Assembly: GCF_030445035.2 (NCBI RefSeq)
Contig: NC_080683.1
Location: 120,451,225 to 120,515,224, forward strand
Length of the DNA: 64,000 nucleotides
Source of the DNA: Dasypus novemcinctus
Taxonomy: Eukaryota > Chordata > Mammalia > Cingulata > Dasypodidae
Direction: 5' to 3'
Position 1 is the first letter of the stretch; each line of letters begins with the position of its first letter. This document shows positions 37,395 through 49,089 of the stretch, in pieces. The notes beneath the pieces were generated by a model, which saw only the letters and a list, made by a program, of their open reading frames with translations, was not told where the DNA came from and did not search any database. A program made the position numbers and the translations under genes.

Positions 37395-38105
37395 GGTATC
37401 CGCAGTGGTGTCCAGGGGTTTAGGCTCTTGGGTATTTGTCACGAGAAAGAATTCAAGGACGAACTATCCATCAACCAAACCAGCTGAGAATTTATTGGGA
37501 GGTAAAGTGAAGAAAAGAAAGCATACTTCTCAGAGTTAAACGGAGGTAAAGTGAGGAAAAGAAAGCATACTTCTCAGAGTTAAACGCAGGCATTTTCAAG
37601 GAAAAAAATGCTAAGTTCTGCCCTGGGTCCTCTGTCTTATGGGGATACAGGACTTTAGAGTCTACGCTGATTGGCATATTTGAGACAAAATAGGGGAACT
37701 CTGGGATGGTTTGATTCTCTTAGGGGGTGGGGCTGCTGTCTGGTGGTGATTGGCTTCCAGCTGCTGTCCACGAGCCATGCAGGGCATGTTGGCTGGTGGC
37801 GATCGGTTTCTGGTCACTGTACATGAGGTGTGATGTCACTGTTCAGGAGGTGTGAGATAATCTGAAAACAACGGGGGTTGTAGGGGTGGCGCCCCTCTCA
37901 CTGCTTCCCTCTTGGCTGGCTGGCTTGTTGCCTTCTGATAACACAGTCTTTGTGTGTGTGTGCTGTAAGCTGCCCCTTCCTCACTTCCCTGGGTGCCTCA
38001 GCAGGCTAATGCTAGCCAGCAGGTCTTTACCTCACTTTCTCTTACCAGGTTTATTAGGTTTTCTGTCCCCTTCCTCCGCAGGTCCCTATAATCTTCCTGC
38101 CTCAG
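37395..38105 (-). repeat. ERV1-type solo LTR
   Basis: Read on the minus strand, the sequence has a TGAGGCAGGAAG start, a promoter/U3-like region rich in short G+C stretches, an AATAAA signal (near 37490) and a U5-like 'ttctttctcgtgac' end, as in gammaretrovirus-like LTRs. Immediately upstream of the AATAAA, a 44-bp unit is duplicated in tandem (37501-37544 and 37545-37588). No internal retroviral sequence is attached on either side. Exact ends are uncertain. Confidence 0.65.
37501..37588. repeat. 44-bp tandem duplication in LTR
   Basis: GGTAAAGTGAAGAAAAGAAA begins each unit. The two copies differ at two positions only, so the duplication is younger than the LTR family. Confidence 0.9.
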
Positions 38106-38174
38106 TGAGTATATAGTAAGTATGATTTTAAGAGAAATTGCCAGATTATTAAGCAAAATGCTTGTTGTGGTAAG

Positions 38175-38785
38175 TGTATTAGTTATCCAAAAGGGGTGCT
38201 GATGCAAAGTACCAGAAATCTGGCTTTTATAAAGGGTATTTATTTGGGGTAGAAGCTTACAGTCACAAGACCATAAAGAGTCTAACTCAAGGTACCATGA
38301 GAGGTACTTTCTCACCAAATGCCTAATGTCATGTGTGGAAGCAAGATGGCAGGCTATGTCTGCGAGGGTTCCGCTTCCTCTTTCCACTAAGGCTCTGTGG
38401 GCCCAGCTTCTTCCAATCTCAGTTGTAGGCTGGAGGGCTCATTTCTTTCCTGGCTCTTCTGCTCTGGTCTCTTCACAAGGTCAGCTGTAAACTATTAGGC
38501 TAATCTCTCTGGGGCTGCAGAATCAAAGTTCAATCCTCTTCCGTGTCTGTGGTGCTCTTCCTCTGTGTGTACCTTATTCCATGTTCTTGATTGAACGTCT
38601 GTTTACATAGCCCACCAAGGGGATGAGGACTCAACACTGCATGCCCTAATCTTGATTTGATCAAGTAAATGTAAAGCCTTTGAATTTAACACAATCAAAG
38701 GGTATCACACCCAGAGAAACAGACTAGTTTATACACATCATCAGTACCTCTTTTTGGAATTCATAAATAACGTCAAACTATCACA
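38175..38785 (-). repeat. MaLR-type solo LTR, full length
   Basis: TG (38175) to CA (38785) on the plus strand. The left end 'tgtattagttatccaaaagg' and right end '...gtcaaactatcaca' are the reverse complements of the family's two termini. At 611 bp it is essentially full length. The flanking five bases (GTAAG and ACAAG) match at only three positions. Confidence 0.8.
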
Positions 38786-38929
38786 ACAAGCTATATAACT
38801 TTCAGGGCCAGTTCAAAATGAAATGTGAGACACTTGTTAAAAAATGTATAAAGAATTTAAAGATTGTAATGGCAGAAGTTTAAACAAAACACAGCGTCAT
38901 CCCAAATATGGACCTCTGAGTAATTGCAC

Positions 38930-41900
38930 AGGATATGTGGAGCTGGCCCTAGTATTTTACACCATTTCAAAATCTAACCAGCAAAGCATGACATTCTAGT
39001 TTTTCCACATCCTTGCCAATACCTGATAATGTCAATCTCTGTAATTTTTACCATTTGGGTGGTTAGGTAGTAGTACCACATATTGGTACTTATTATCATT
39101 TTTGGATGAATAAAAATATTGATTATCATTTAGCAGTCATTTGTATATGTACCCTTAGAAATTGTTATTCTAAACTCACATTTTTATTGTTTCATATTTA
39201 TTTATATTATTGTTGTAATAGTTATTTATATAATCTGGACACAAGTAGTTTTGGTAGATATGTTTACAGAAAATATTTTCTTCCAGTGTGTGAGTATGTG
39301 GTTTTTCTCTTAATTTTCTTCATGGTTTTTTTTTAATAAACAGAAGTTTTCATTTGTTGGATTATTATTTTTTTCAAACAAGTACAATTTATCATTTTTA
39401 ATGATTAATATGTTTGTATTTTTAGCAGCTATATATAGCAGGGGGAGCATAGAGAGATTGAGAAGCAGTGAATCTTTTCTTGTTTTTTTTTTTGGTTATT
39501 ATTATTATTATTGAAATAATGAAAATGCTCTAATAATGATTGAAGTGGTGAATGTCCAAATACATGATTATAGCAAACACCATTATATGCATACTTTGGA
39601 TGGATTCTATGCTTTAATAATATGCATCAATAAAATTGATTTATTTAAGAAAAAAATGAATTTTTTGTCTGCCCCAAGATCATGGATATTTTCTCCAATG
39701 GTTTCTACTAATGTTTATAAAAGGTTTAGCTTCTATGTTTTTTCTATACTTATTTTTAAATTAATTATTGGTGTGGTGAGAGTTAAGGATTGAGGTTTGT
39801 TTTTTCTATAAGGATATCACATTGTAGTGGCATCATAATATGTTGAAAAGATTATTTTTCCTTATTGAATCATCTTAGCACCATTTCTCAAAACAATTAA
39901 CCAGACATGTATGTCTATATTTCTGGACTCTCTATTGTTTTCCTTTGGTTTCTATGGTTTCCCTATAGAAGGATATGTCACTCTGTTTTAATCACATTTT
40001 TAAAGTAAGTTTGAAAATTAAGTAACTTAAGTCCTTGAAATTTCTTCTTTTTCCAAATTGTATTGTCAATTGTAGGCAACTGGTTTTTGTAAATAATTTT
40101 AGTGTTACCTCACTGATTTTATTAAAAGCCTGATTTTCTGAACAATAATGCCAACAGTTTTTATTTAAAATGAGATAAGAAAAGTTAAACATACCTGCCT
40201 TTAAATTAAGGAGGAGAAAAAGATACCAACACATATGCAGCACCCATAATGTACTCTGTTCACCACAGTGATGGAGCTAAGCAGCTCTGGGTCCTTCTGG
40301 GGAGACACTTTGTTTTCTGGTACAGGGATAAGCCTACCTAGCCGCTGGCACAGATGTAAGACAGAGCACTCTCCCCCAGGGGTGGAGGAGAAACACAGGT
40401 AAGTCCTTTCAGTCCAATCACCCATTTCCCATGACCACTCTTAAGCTTATTATGTGGTTTTTTTTTCATCTTCACTTCCATATACTTTTATTACACTTTC
40501 ATTACAAGTTTAAAGTCTGACTTACACAGAATGCGTGTCAGGTAAGCTCACTAATGACACTGAGAGGGCAGGATAATCACCTGGATAAGTTCCCTGCAAG
40601 TCCAGTCTCTAGAAAGTTTGCAAGTAGACTGAAATGCTGTTAAGGGAATTTAGACACTAAGGGCTTGTGTCTGGGTGTCCTTGACTTTCTCTCCTTGGCC
40701 TTTTTCTCACTTATCACATCCGCCGCCAGCTTACTGGAGTCTCAGCATCGTCCACTAAACACAGACACGAGACAAGAACACTTCTTAGTTCCAAATAAAT
40801 GTCTAGCACAGAGGCTTAGATGGTAGAGGCTTAAATATTTGCTGAGAATTTTAAAATATATATACTTCAGTTTAAAATAAATGTTTTAATTTTACAAGAA
40901 ACAAAAGAAAATGAAAAAGTTAAAGAAATTATATAAAGAGAAATGACAGCAGTAGCCTCTACTGTTGTTAGTTTGGAGAGTTCACCAGGACCTCGGGGTA
41001 TGACCTAAGGGGCGAATTGTCAACCTTCAAAGCTGTGGCCTCTTTTATGCCGGCTTCCATTATAAAATAAGGACTTTGGGGATCCTTTGTTACTTTATCA
41101 ATAAATATGTGATAGGGAATTCTGGCCACAGAATTCATAGACTTCTGGTTGAGGTAGGATCTTATATTTACTAATTACTGCCTTGTTGATTTCTTTAATG
41201 AAATCATTCGTTTGACAACAGGCTAAGCAGTATTTCATGTCTGCAGGAAAACCACTGAACTCATCAGAAGTTATAAAGGGAATTTCTTTAACATTTCTTT
41301 GTTCTTCCAGGGGCTCTTTGTGGGTGCAGTGTCCTCAGCATTGGTTCTTCAAGGGTTTAGATCTGGTTCCTTTACACAGCTCTGGGTTACTGTGACCTGA
41401 GGCAAATGGGGAGAAACGTTTTCTTTGAGATGTTGCCCATCTTTATAATCTTCTTCAAGAGATTAAGGGTTACTTGAGTGAATTGTCGGTTCCTGCTAGG
41501 TGATGAATTTGCAATTCCAATTTAGAAGTTTATCTACTATGATGACTTCATCTATTTTATTTAATATAGTCTCAAGGTAGGTCCTTGGCCACAGTTTCGT
41601 AATGACAGAGTTTGTTTACTATTGCCAATCTTTTCATTAATGTGAAAGAATAATTGTTCCAGATCTGAAGAGGTCGTCCTGTAAACTGTTTAAACTCAGA
41701 GGACAAGTCAGGATGGGTCAGTCTAAAGCACTGACACCAACTAAACCAAACCACAGAAATGTCAAGCCTGCCTTGGGTCTTTAGCCAAAGAATGTCTTCT
41801 GGGTTCCTCGACTGCAGGAGTCCCAGTACCAGTCTCCAACTTCTGCCATCTGCCAGCAAATGGTCCACTTTGACTCTAGGTCACCAGACACAGAACACAG

Positions 41901-42610
41901 TCTCAGCCTCAAGTCTGGGAACTTGGTGAAATTTTGAATGTGATCTGTTGTCAAGTCTATAGATGAGTTGTACCTAAAGTTCATTAACTTTTCCAATCCA
42001 TCAACATGATATAGCTTTTTATTAAGTTCATTTTAAAAGTTTCTCTAAGCAATGTTTTATAATTATCAGTGTACAAACCTTGCACATATTTTGTTGCATT
42101 TTCCCCTAGTCACTTTATGTTTTTGGATACTACTTTAAATGACATTTTAAAATTTAATGTTTAATTTTTTGTTGCTTGTATATAAAAATATTAATGCTTT
42201 TGGAATTGACCTTGTATCCTGTAATCATGTGAAATTCACATATCAGTTTTAGTGACATTTTTTGTAAATTCTTCAGGATTTTTTATGAACACATCGTTTT
42301 CTGTAGATACAGAAATTTTTACTTATTCTTCTGACTTATATGCCTTTAGATATTTTTCTTGACCTATTGCACTTGTTATTACAAAAAGTCGAAGTGAAAT
42401 AATGAGATTAGACATCTATGTTTTGTTCCCATTCTCTCACATGAATTGGTAGTATTTCTGTAGATTCTCTTTATCAGGTACATGATGTTCCTGTTAATCC
42501 TACTTTGCCAAGAATTTTTATTGTGAAATGTGTCCCTGGTACTGAACTGGTACGGGAAACCAGTGGAAGGAAATTTAGAAGTTGGTGTGCTATTTTCCAT
42601 AAATGAGTAA
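38930..42610 (-). repeat. L1 ORF2 region, split by a retropseudogene
   Basis: The left block (about 38930-40070) is the reverse complement of ORF2 C-terminal and 3' sequence, with 'ctagtttttccacatccttgcc' and 'atttatataatctggacacaag'. The right block (about 41985-42610) resumes at 'ttccaatccatcaacatgatatagc' and continues towards the reverse transcriptase. The two blocks are collinear with L1, so the SKA1 retrocopy between them is a later insertion. Confidence 0.75.
40970..41677 (-). pseudogene. SKA1: Processed pseudogene of SKA1 (spindle and kinetochore-associated protein 1)
   Basis: SKA1 is a subunit of the SKA complex, which binds microtubules and stabilises kinetochore attachment in mitosis. 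Here the minus strand carries its coding sequence without introns but broken. The start codon position reads ACG (41677-41675). Near it, residues corresponding to DLEQL...HINEKIGN and TLSLRNCGQ are clear (about 41580-41670). LEEDYKD and LKENV follow at about 41425-41460, VTVTQSCVK near 41385, KEIPFIT near 41280, IKEINKAVISKYKIL at 41156-41200, and, after a frameshift near 41150, KSMNSV and YFIMEAGIKEATALK at about 41025-41150. Several in-frame stops and indels rule out a SKA1 product. The C-terminus is scrambled. Continuity across sites that are exon boundaries in the multi-exon parent gene implies a retrocopy. UTR sequence may extend it to about 40455 and 41985. It sits inside an L1. Confidence 0.92.
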
Positions 42611-42674
42611 TATATGGAAATTTTAAATTATAACAATGACATAATCAGATGGTTATTGCTTGGGTCAATTGATT

Positions 42675-42905
42675 CTCTAGAGCAGAGACTGGCAAGATTT
42701 TCCTGTAAAGGATCAGAGAGTGAATATTTTAAGCTTTCCATGCTCCGTAGCATATTCTTTGCTTTTGTTTGCCCGTGCTTTTTTAAAAAATTTACTTTAT
42801 TTGATTCTTTAAAAATATAAAAACATTAATGACTTAAAAAAACAAACCCTGGCCAGATTTGGGTCTCCAGCCTTAATGTGCTGACCCTTCCTCCAAAGAA
42901 AGAGA
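42675..42905. mobile_element. hAT-type DNA transposon relic
   Basis: Same family and direction as 33470-33690. It begins 'gcagagactggcaagatttt', continues 'gtgaatattttaagctttcc', and ends with 'ggccagatttgggtctcc' and 'gtgctgacccttcc', which mirrors the start. The middle is replaced by AT-rich sequence. Confidence 0.7.
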
Positions 42906-42954
42906 ATGAAATGCTAAAGTGAAAAGTCAGAGAACTTCCTTGTCTATGTATATT

Positions 42955-43600
42955 CCAGTTACCATTGCAATGTAACAAATCTCCCAAAAACTTAGTGGTG
43001 CAAAACAACCATTTTATTATGCCCACAGATTCTGTCTTTTGGAAATTCAGAAAAGGCACAACAGGCATAACAATTTTCCTTTCCACAACATCTGGGAGGA
43101 CCGCAGAGCTGAGAGGGATACAATGGCAGGTCTGGTGTCTTCTCTAACATGTCTGGGGACATACCTATGCTGGGTTGATATAAAAGCTGGATTCAGCTCA
43201 GAATGTAGATGAAACATCTATACAGAGCCTACCCCTGTGGACTGGATGTCCTCAAGTTATGGTCTTAGGTGACTAGACTTCTTTAATCACAACTTAGGGG
43301 CCCAGAATGAGTTTACCAGGAGATGGGGCAGAAGCTGTAGGTCATTCTAAGAACTAGCCTGATACTGGTTGAAGCAGTTACAAACTCAGTCATGTTCAAG
43401 GGAATGGAACTTAGACCCCACCTCTCTGCGGAGGGGTATGAAATGATTTGCAGTCACTTTTAAACTGCCACCATCAACTCTCTTGCAACAAATTATTTCT
43501 ATTCCTCCCATACGCAAAATATAATCACTTCTTTCTAGGGCCCCATAATTCACATCTCATTTTGGCTTCAGGCTCAGGCTCCCACTCCAAGACCTTGTCA
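42955..43600 (-). repeat. MLT1-type (ERVL-MaLR) LTR
   Basis: The left end 'gttaccattgcaatgtaacaaatctcccaaaaacttagtgg' and the right part ('accccacctctctgcgg...ttttaaactgccacc', ending near 43485) are the two ends of an old MLT1-type LTR in reverse orientation. The last 100 bases up to 43600 may be attached internal sequence. It predates the lineage-specific LTRs nearby. Confidence 0.65.
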
Positions 43601-43639
43601 ATTAATCCAGTCTATGTGTAGTTGAAGCTCTGATATGTA

Positions 43640-44073
43640 GGACACACTGGAAAAGAGCTCTGCTGTTTTTGATCCTGCCATGTGACAGAAAGGAGAGGCT
43701 CAAAGAACTGAGGACCTGGGGAGAGACAAGCCATATGCCTGATGGCTTGCAGCTGAAATTGGAAAGAAAGTCAAGCAATTGAGCCTGAGAGAAGAAGCCT
43801 GAAAAGAGACAAGTCCCATGCCTGGTTGCCCTCAGCTGAGCTCTCCAGGAGATGGTACAACCTACAGTTGAAGGCAGACACCAGGCAGAAATCACCTGCC
43901 ATCTTGCTTCAACCTGTGGCAGCTGGCTTGGGTGAGAGAGAGCCTCTTATGGTGCCCTGAGTTGGACTTTTCACAGCATTGTGATAGTAAGTTTTCACCC
44001 CAAATAAAAACCCTTTATAAAAGCCAACACATTTCTGATGCATTGCATTGGCATTCCTTTGTCAAACTAAATA
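43640..44073 (+). repeat. MaLR-type LTR, 5' truncated
   Basis: Matches the family copy at 47846-48465 from its middle to the end: 'tttgatcctgcca', 'ttgcttcaacctgtggcagctgg', 'ttataaaagccaacacatttctg', then 'cctttgtcaaactaaatag'. The first 200 bases of the LTR are missing. Confidence 0.8.
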
Positions 44074-44074
44074 G

Positions 44075-44365
44075 TTCCCAATCCAATAAGCTGGTGGCCT
44101 TATAATAAGGAGGACATTGGACACAGACAGACAGAGATAAGGAGATAATGCCCTGTGAAGACTGAGGCAGAGAATTCCATAGATTTGCAGCAAACCAGCA
44201 GAGGCTACAAGTGGCGAGGAAGGAGTCTCTCCTACAGATTTAAGGGGAAGCATGGCCCTGCTAACACCTGGATTTCAGAATTCCATCCTCCAAAACGACT
44301 GTGAGACAATAAATTGCTGCTGTTTGAGGCCACCCAGTTTTTGATGCTTTGATATGGCAGGTTTC
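44075..44365 (+). repeat. MLT1-type LTR, 3' part
   Basis: 'ccttataataaggagga' and the terminal 'ctccaaaacgactgtgagacaataaattgctgctgtttgaggccacccagt' are the well-known 3' half of MLT1 LTRs. It directly follows another MaLR LTR. Confidence 0.8.
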
Positions 44366-44610
44366 TTATAATTAATTTCTAGTTCACTCCATTAGACAAA
44401 GGTATACACATGAATCTCTTCAATATGAGTCTTCTCTATTTTTGCTGGATGGCAATGCCCTCAACATTATTAGAAGCACCATTTTAATGGAGGAGTCAGA
44501 GACATGCTATTTATTTTATTTGTAGTCCTTGTTATTTTTAAGCTAGGCATCAATTTAGATATTTCTAAGTATTTTTTATTTGAACTTTTCCCTTTCCCAG
44601 AAGTCATTTC

Positions 44611-44850
44611 CTTTTTTTCTTTTTTTTTTTTCTTTTGAGGCCAGATATTAAGGTATTAAACCTGGGAACCTGGGACCTCATATGTGGGAAGAAGCTGGTA
44701 CTCAACCACTGAGCCACATTAGCTCCCTGAGTTGTTCTTTTTTCTTTGTTTGTTTGCTTGTTGTTTGTTTTTAGGAGGCATAAGGAACCGAACTCCGGAC
44801 CTCCCATGGTGAAGCACGTGCTCAACTGCTTAAGCCACACCTGCTCCCCT
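44611..44850 (-). repeat. Two tRNA-derived SINEs in tandem (dimer)
   Basis: Two reverse-oriented SINE monomers (about 44611-44730 and 44731-44850) each end on the left in a T-rich tract. Bodies contain 'gggacctcatatgtggg...tcaaccactgagccac' and 'ggacctcccatggtg...caactgcttaagccacacctgctccc'. Similar flanks (AGAAGTCATTTC before, TGAGGTCATTCT after) suggest a target-site duplication around the whole dimer. Confidence 0.8.
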
Positions 44851-44852
44851 GA

Positions 44853-45420
44853 GGTCATTCTTAATTTGACTATCTTTTGCTGACTGGAGAGGCTGGGAAT
44901 TTTAATTCTCTCTACAATTTGTTTTTTTTTTAAATTGAACAGCTCCTTTTTAGCTTGTGTCATTCTCTCTGTCTCTTATCATAAGCACCTAAAAGAAACC
45001 AGTTGACCTTTTGAATTCTGTCTGGAAATCTCCTCAACCGTATCCCTGTGTTCATTATACTTTCTAATTTCCATATGAGTTCAGGCAACAGTTTTGCTAA
45101 ACTTTCTGCCATGATATAACAAGGTTCTCCTAGTGTTCAATAACTTTTTAAATTCTTTTTCCTTTTAGTCCTCACTAATAATGTTTTCAAGGCTTTAACT
45201 GTCCACCCTCTTCTCTCAGACTTCTAGTGACCCCCTGCTTCTTAGTCCCAAAGGGAATGCTACATATTTTTTGTTTATGATACCACTCAACTTCTAGTAT
45301 GAGATTCTATTCTAATTACCATTGCTGCATAAGTAATAACCTTATTTTATTGTATCATTTTGTGTAATTTTACAGATATTAAGTAAAGATCCACCCACTG
45401 ATTTGGAGGTAAATTTTGTA
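44853..45420. other. Unassigned, possibly MaLR internal sequence
   Basis: No gene. The 'tttagtcctcactaataatg' segment resembles reverse-oriented MaLR internal sequence, but this is weak. Confidence 0.35.
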
Positions 45421-47845
45421 TACATAGCCACAATTAATCCAATCCTAGCTCAGTGGCAACTGGACTGGGACAGTGAGCTTCTTCCTTGTGTAGGTCTATG
45501 AGGATTGGGGACTAGGAAGAGCTGAACCACCAAAGAACCAAAAACCTAGGGAAGGGCGAAGGAAGGATTTAATATATGGAAGCACTTGCTCAGGATAAAA
45601 GATTGGCAACCTGACAAGGATATTAGGGGGTAGATCTCACTTGCCTGTAGTTCTCAGAGAAATAAAGTTGGGAAATATTCTTAGTGAAAGCAGAGAAAAC
45701 AGACTTGCTATGGCAGAGGGCAGAATAAAACAAAAGACATGGCAAGATGGCCCAGAGTGAAAATATTCTGTAAGACCATAAAACTAGGCAAACACTATGA
45801 TCTGCAAATGTCCCCAAAAATACAATTTCAAAATAAAATATTTGTGAAAGTATTAAATAATACACTTAGGAAAGGGTCATCAGCAAGAAGGAGTTCAGTT
45901 GTGACACTCTGAAAGTCAGTGCAGATACAAGGAGCTATGATGATAGAACTGAACTCTTCAATGATAATCAATATTATAGGATCCTAAACTAAGTGAGGGC
46001 AGGGCCAGGGGGTATTTCCCACCAGAATGAAATTGGACATAACCACTGTACTTAGCAGGAAGGTAACAGTGGCAGCCAGTGAGGCCTTATATGCAGTCAA
46101 CTATGGAGATGGTCAATAGAATATGGCAAGATAGACTGACAACCAAAATGCTATTATTACTCAACCAAGGCAACAAAAGAAATATCAGTTTAGGTTGTCT
46201 GATGGAATATTAGGAGGTTAATAGTATTGGTTTTAATCAAAGATACTACCCTTTGCCTGATTTCAGGACTTGTCATTTTTGGATCCAGAACCCATTTCTG
46301 AAGGTAAGATCATGAATCATGGATCAAGGGCTTTGTAAAACTATGACAATTATATATAATAATGATACTCAAGTTCTTCCCCAAAGGAACCTATAACAAT
46401 TTACTGGTATAATTAATACACTGGAGAAAAGGATGCACCCAAACATTCCCAAAACTTTTACACACAGAGTCTGGATTGTCATTGATATCCAAGGACCCCA
46501 TCAAACCTCCAACCACATCATGACAGAGTTCTAGGTCAGTCTGGCTCTCAGTGAGTTGTCCACTGTGTCAAAAACTGTCATTTCTTCAGTCCCTGCATGT
46601 ATGAATGAAATGAATATATTTGATGGTAGGGGCAATTCCTTCATTGGTTTTGTGACCTGTAAGGTAAGAACTATCACAGTGGAGAAGGTCTAGAAGAAAG
46701 ACCTGAATCTTCTCTCCACCTCCACCAGGATGATAAGTTATTGCTTGCAAGTTCTGCCCTTAATGGATGCAGGGGTGGAGGTCCCGATTATTTTCCTTGT
46801 TAATTCACCTTTTAGGCCCCTATAAAAACAGACATATCCTGAAGGATGCAAGTCCACTACTGTATACTCAGCTATTAATTACAGCTGTTATTCTAGATGA
46901 GGTACCTTTGCTTTGCACCTATTGATCTGGTGAGTGCTTTCTTGCCTATCCCAGTCAAAAGGAAACACAGAAATAGTATGCATTCGCTTCGGGTGGAAGA
47001 CAGTATACATTTTTATTCTTGCCCCAGGGCTATATTAATTCCACCATCCAGTCATAACATTCTTGGAATAAACCTGGACCAGCTGGATTTCTCTCAGAAC
47101 ATCACACCTGCCCACTATATTGACAAATGAATTCAAATAGGACTAGTTGGGTAAGAAGGACTTTTGTACTGAATACCTTGGTAAGGTGCAGGAAATCCAA
47201 AAAGTGGGAATTAAACCCTAGAACTCTACAAACACCCCATGACGTTTTTAGGTGGTCTGTGGTATGCTGGAACAGTGCCCCTATCAAAGTAAATTATGGT
47301 ATATCACAACTCCCAACATGGGTACAAAAGCATAATATCTATTAGACCTCTTTGGATTTTACCAATAATGTGCTCCATCCCTGGAAACTGCTCTAGTCCT
47401 GTGCCAGGGGACAGGCAAGTCTGCCAGCTTTGATCAGGGCCCTGAACAAGGATGGTCCCGTAATATGCCCAGGTTGTAGCAGCAGTTCTATCACTTTGGC
47501 CTTGTAACCCAGTAGAACATACGGTAACAAAGCTATCTGGTGGGAAAAATGAGTTTACAACAAGCTTCCAAACCACTTTATAGATACCCAGGGACCCAGA
47601 GTCCTAACCAGGCCAAGCCATATGCAGGTGCTCAGTCATTTTTACTAAAATAAACATATTCTGTATATTTTCACCTCCCTTGCCTGCCTGGCCTTAGCCA
47701 GCATCACTGTCATAGTACTGATGGAGGATTCAATCATATCATGTGACCCCACATGTAATTACACCAACAGGCCTAGGAAAGGCAGTGAGGCAGTGAACAT
47801 CTGACCACGTGGTGGCCTAGTTCTATTTCATATCACCTTACCAAG
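45421..47845 (+). mobile_element. ERVL internal remains: gag/protease side to reverse transcriptase
   Basis: The clearest part is the reverse transcriptase region at about 46890-47500. 'gcacctattgatctggtgagtgctttcttgcctatccc' is followed by 'cttgccccagggctatattaattc', and the segment where the YIDD-type active site is expected reads 'cactatattgac' and then breaks off. The connection-domain start 'agacctctttggatttt' follows at about 47343. The region before it (46240-46890) has the order of an ERVL protease region. Stops and frameshifts occur throughout. The MaLR LTR at 47846 interrupts it, so it is older than that insertion. Confidence 0.7.
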
Positions 47846-48465
47846 TGGGACAGTTTGAGATTATTTTGGGAATCCCCAAAAGACAAAGATTATATTTATA
47901 AACTATTCTTCTGGTGTGATACTCTTTGATTATACTGGATTCAGCTGAGGGGCCCTTGATTAAATTACCTGTTAAGATTAGTGCTTTGATTTAACCATGA
48001 TAGTACAGCCTGACTTAGGTTGAGTCCCTGCCCCCTTGGTGGGCTGATATAAATGAACACTCACTCAAAGAGACATTTAGGAAGAGAGAGCTCAGGCATC
48101 ATTTTTGATCCTTAGGCCCTGAGGAGAGGTGAGCAATTTGCCTGAAAATTTGCAGCTGACCTTGGGAAGAGAACGGAACAGCTGCGAAGACCCTTAGAGA
48201 AATGAACCCTATGCCAGGAGAGAGAGGAAGCCCTAAGAGACAAGCCTATGCCAGCCTACAGCTGAGAGAGGAAGCTCAGAGGGGATGGCTGAACCTTCAC
48301 AGAGATCAGTGGCCATCTTGCTTTAACATGTGACAAATGACTTCGGTAGGAACTCAACCTTGAGCTGGAATCTTTAGGGCCTTGTAACAGTAAGCTTTTA
48401 CCCCTATGTAAAAGCCAACAGATTTCTGGTACTTTGCATTAGCACCCCTTTGGCAGACTAATACA
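47846..48465 (+). repeat. MaLR-type solo LTR, full length, with 5-bp TSD
   Basis: The best copy of the local family. It starts TGGGACAGTTTGAGATTATT and ends 'tttggcagactaataca', 620 bp, flanked by a perfect 5-bp duplication CCAAG (47841-47845 and 48466-48470), as expected of MaLR integration. It lies inside ERVL pol remains. Confidence 0.9.
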
Positions 48466-48470
48466 CCAAG

Positions 48471-49060
48471 CAATGGTTGAACTAGAGAACAATAAAATAG
48501 CCTTGGAAGGCACAGCTTGGAGACTATGTCTTATGAAAATGAGGCTTCCCGCTCTAAGACACATAATCTAAATTAAATATGACATGGTATGTCGAACACC
48601 TGACTGCAGGGATCCAGGGATAAAAATACAAGTGTCCACCTTTAGTGTCACTTCCACTAATCCACCCGTGGGCTTGCACTTACTTTCTCTCTGGATTTTG
48701 AAGGTTTAAAGAACCTCTCTCTCAAAGGGGTGACCTTTCAGCCAGCGGACACAGAAAAACAGATACCTGGGGACTTCAGGCTCCTTCTCGCAAATACCAA
48801 GCAGGCAAAAAGTGGTAATAATTAATTGGCATTGGTAATTGACCCTGATCACCGAAAGTCAGTAGGACTGTTGTTTCACATGGGAACACAGGCCAAGGGG
48901 GACAGCAGAAATTTGTGCCACATGCAAAGAACCTAAGGATGCAGGGTTCCATTCACTTAGAACTTCTCCTGCAAATTCATACAGATACTGGACAAACTTA
49001 GATATATTACCTCAAACTCAAACAAGTAGCTACATCAATTGCAGTTGTTGTGCATATTGA
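48471..49060 (+). mobile_element. ERVL internal remains, 3' side (dUTPase-like segment)
   Basis: Continues the element beyond the inserted LTR. A segment at about 48839-48885 ('gaccctgatcaccgaaagtcagtaggactgttgtttcacatggg') encodes a DPDHRKSVGLL-like stretch resembling the last conserved motif of the dUTPase found downstream of integrase in ERVL elements. Frames are broken. The identification is moderate. Confidence 0.5.
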
Positions 49061-49089
49061 GGTATTTTTTTTAAATGGTCACAGCCTTG

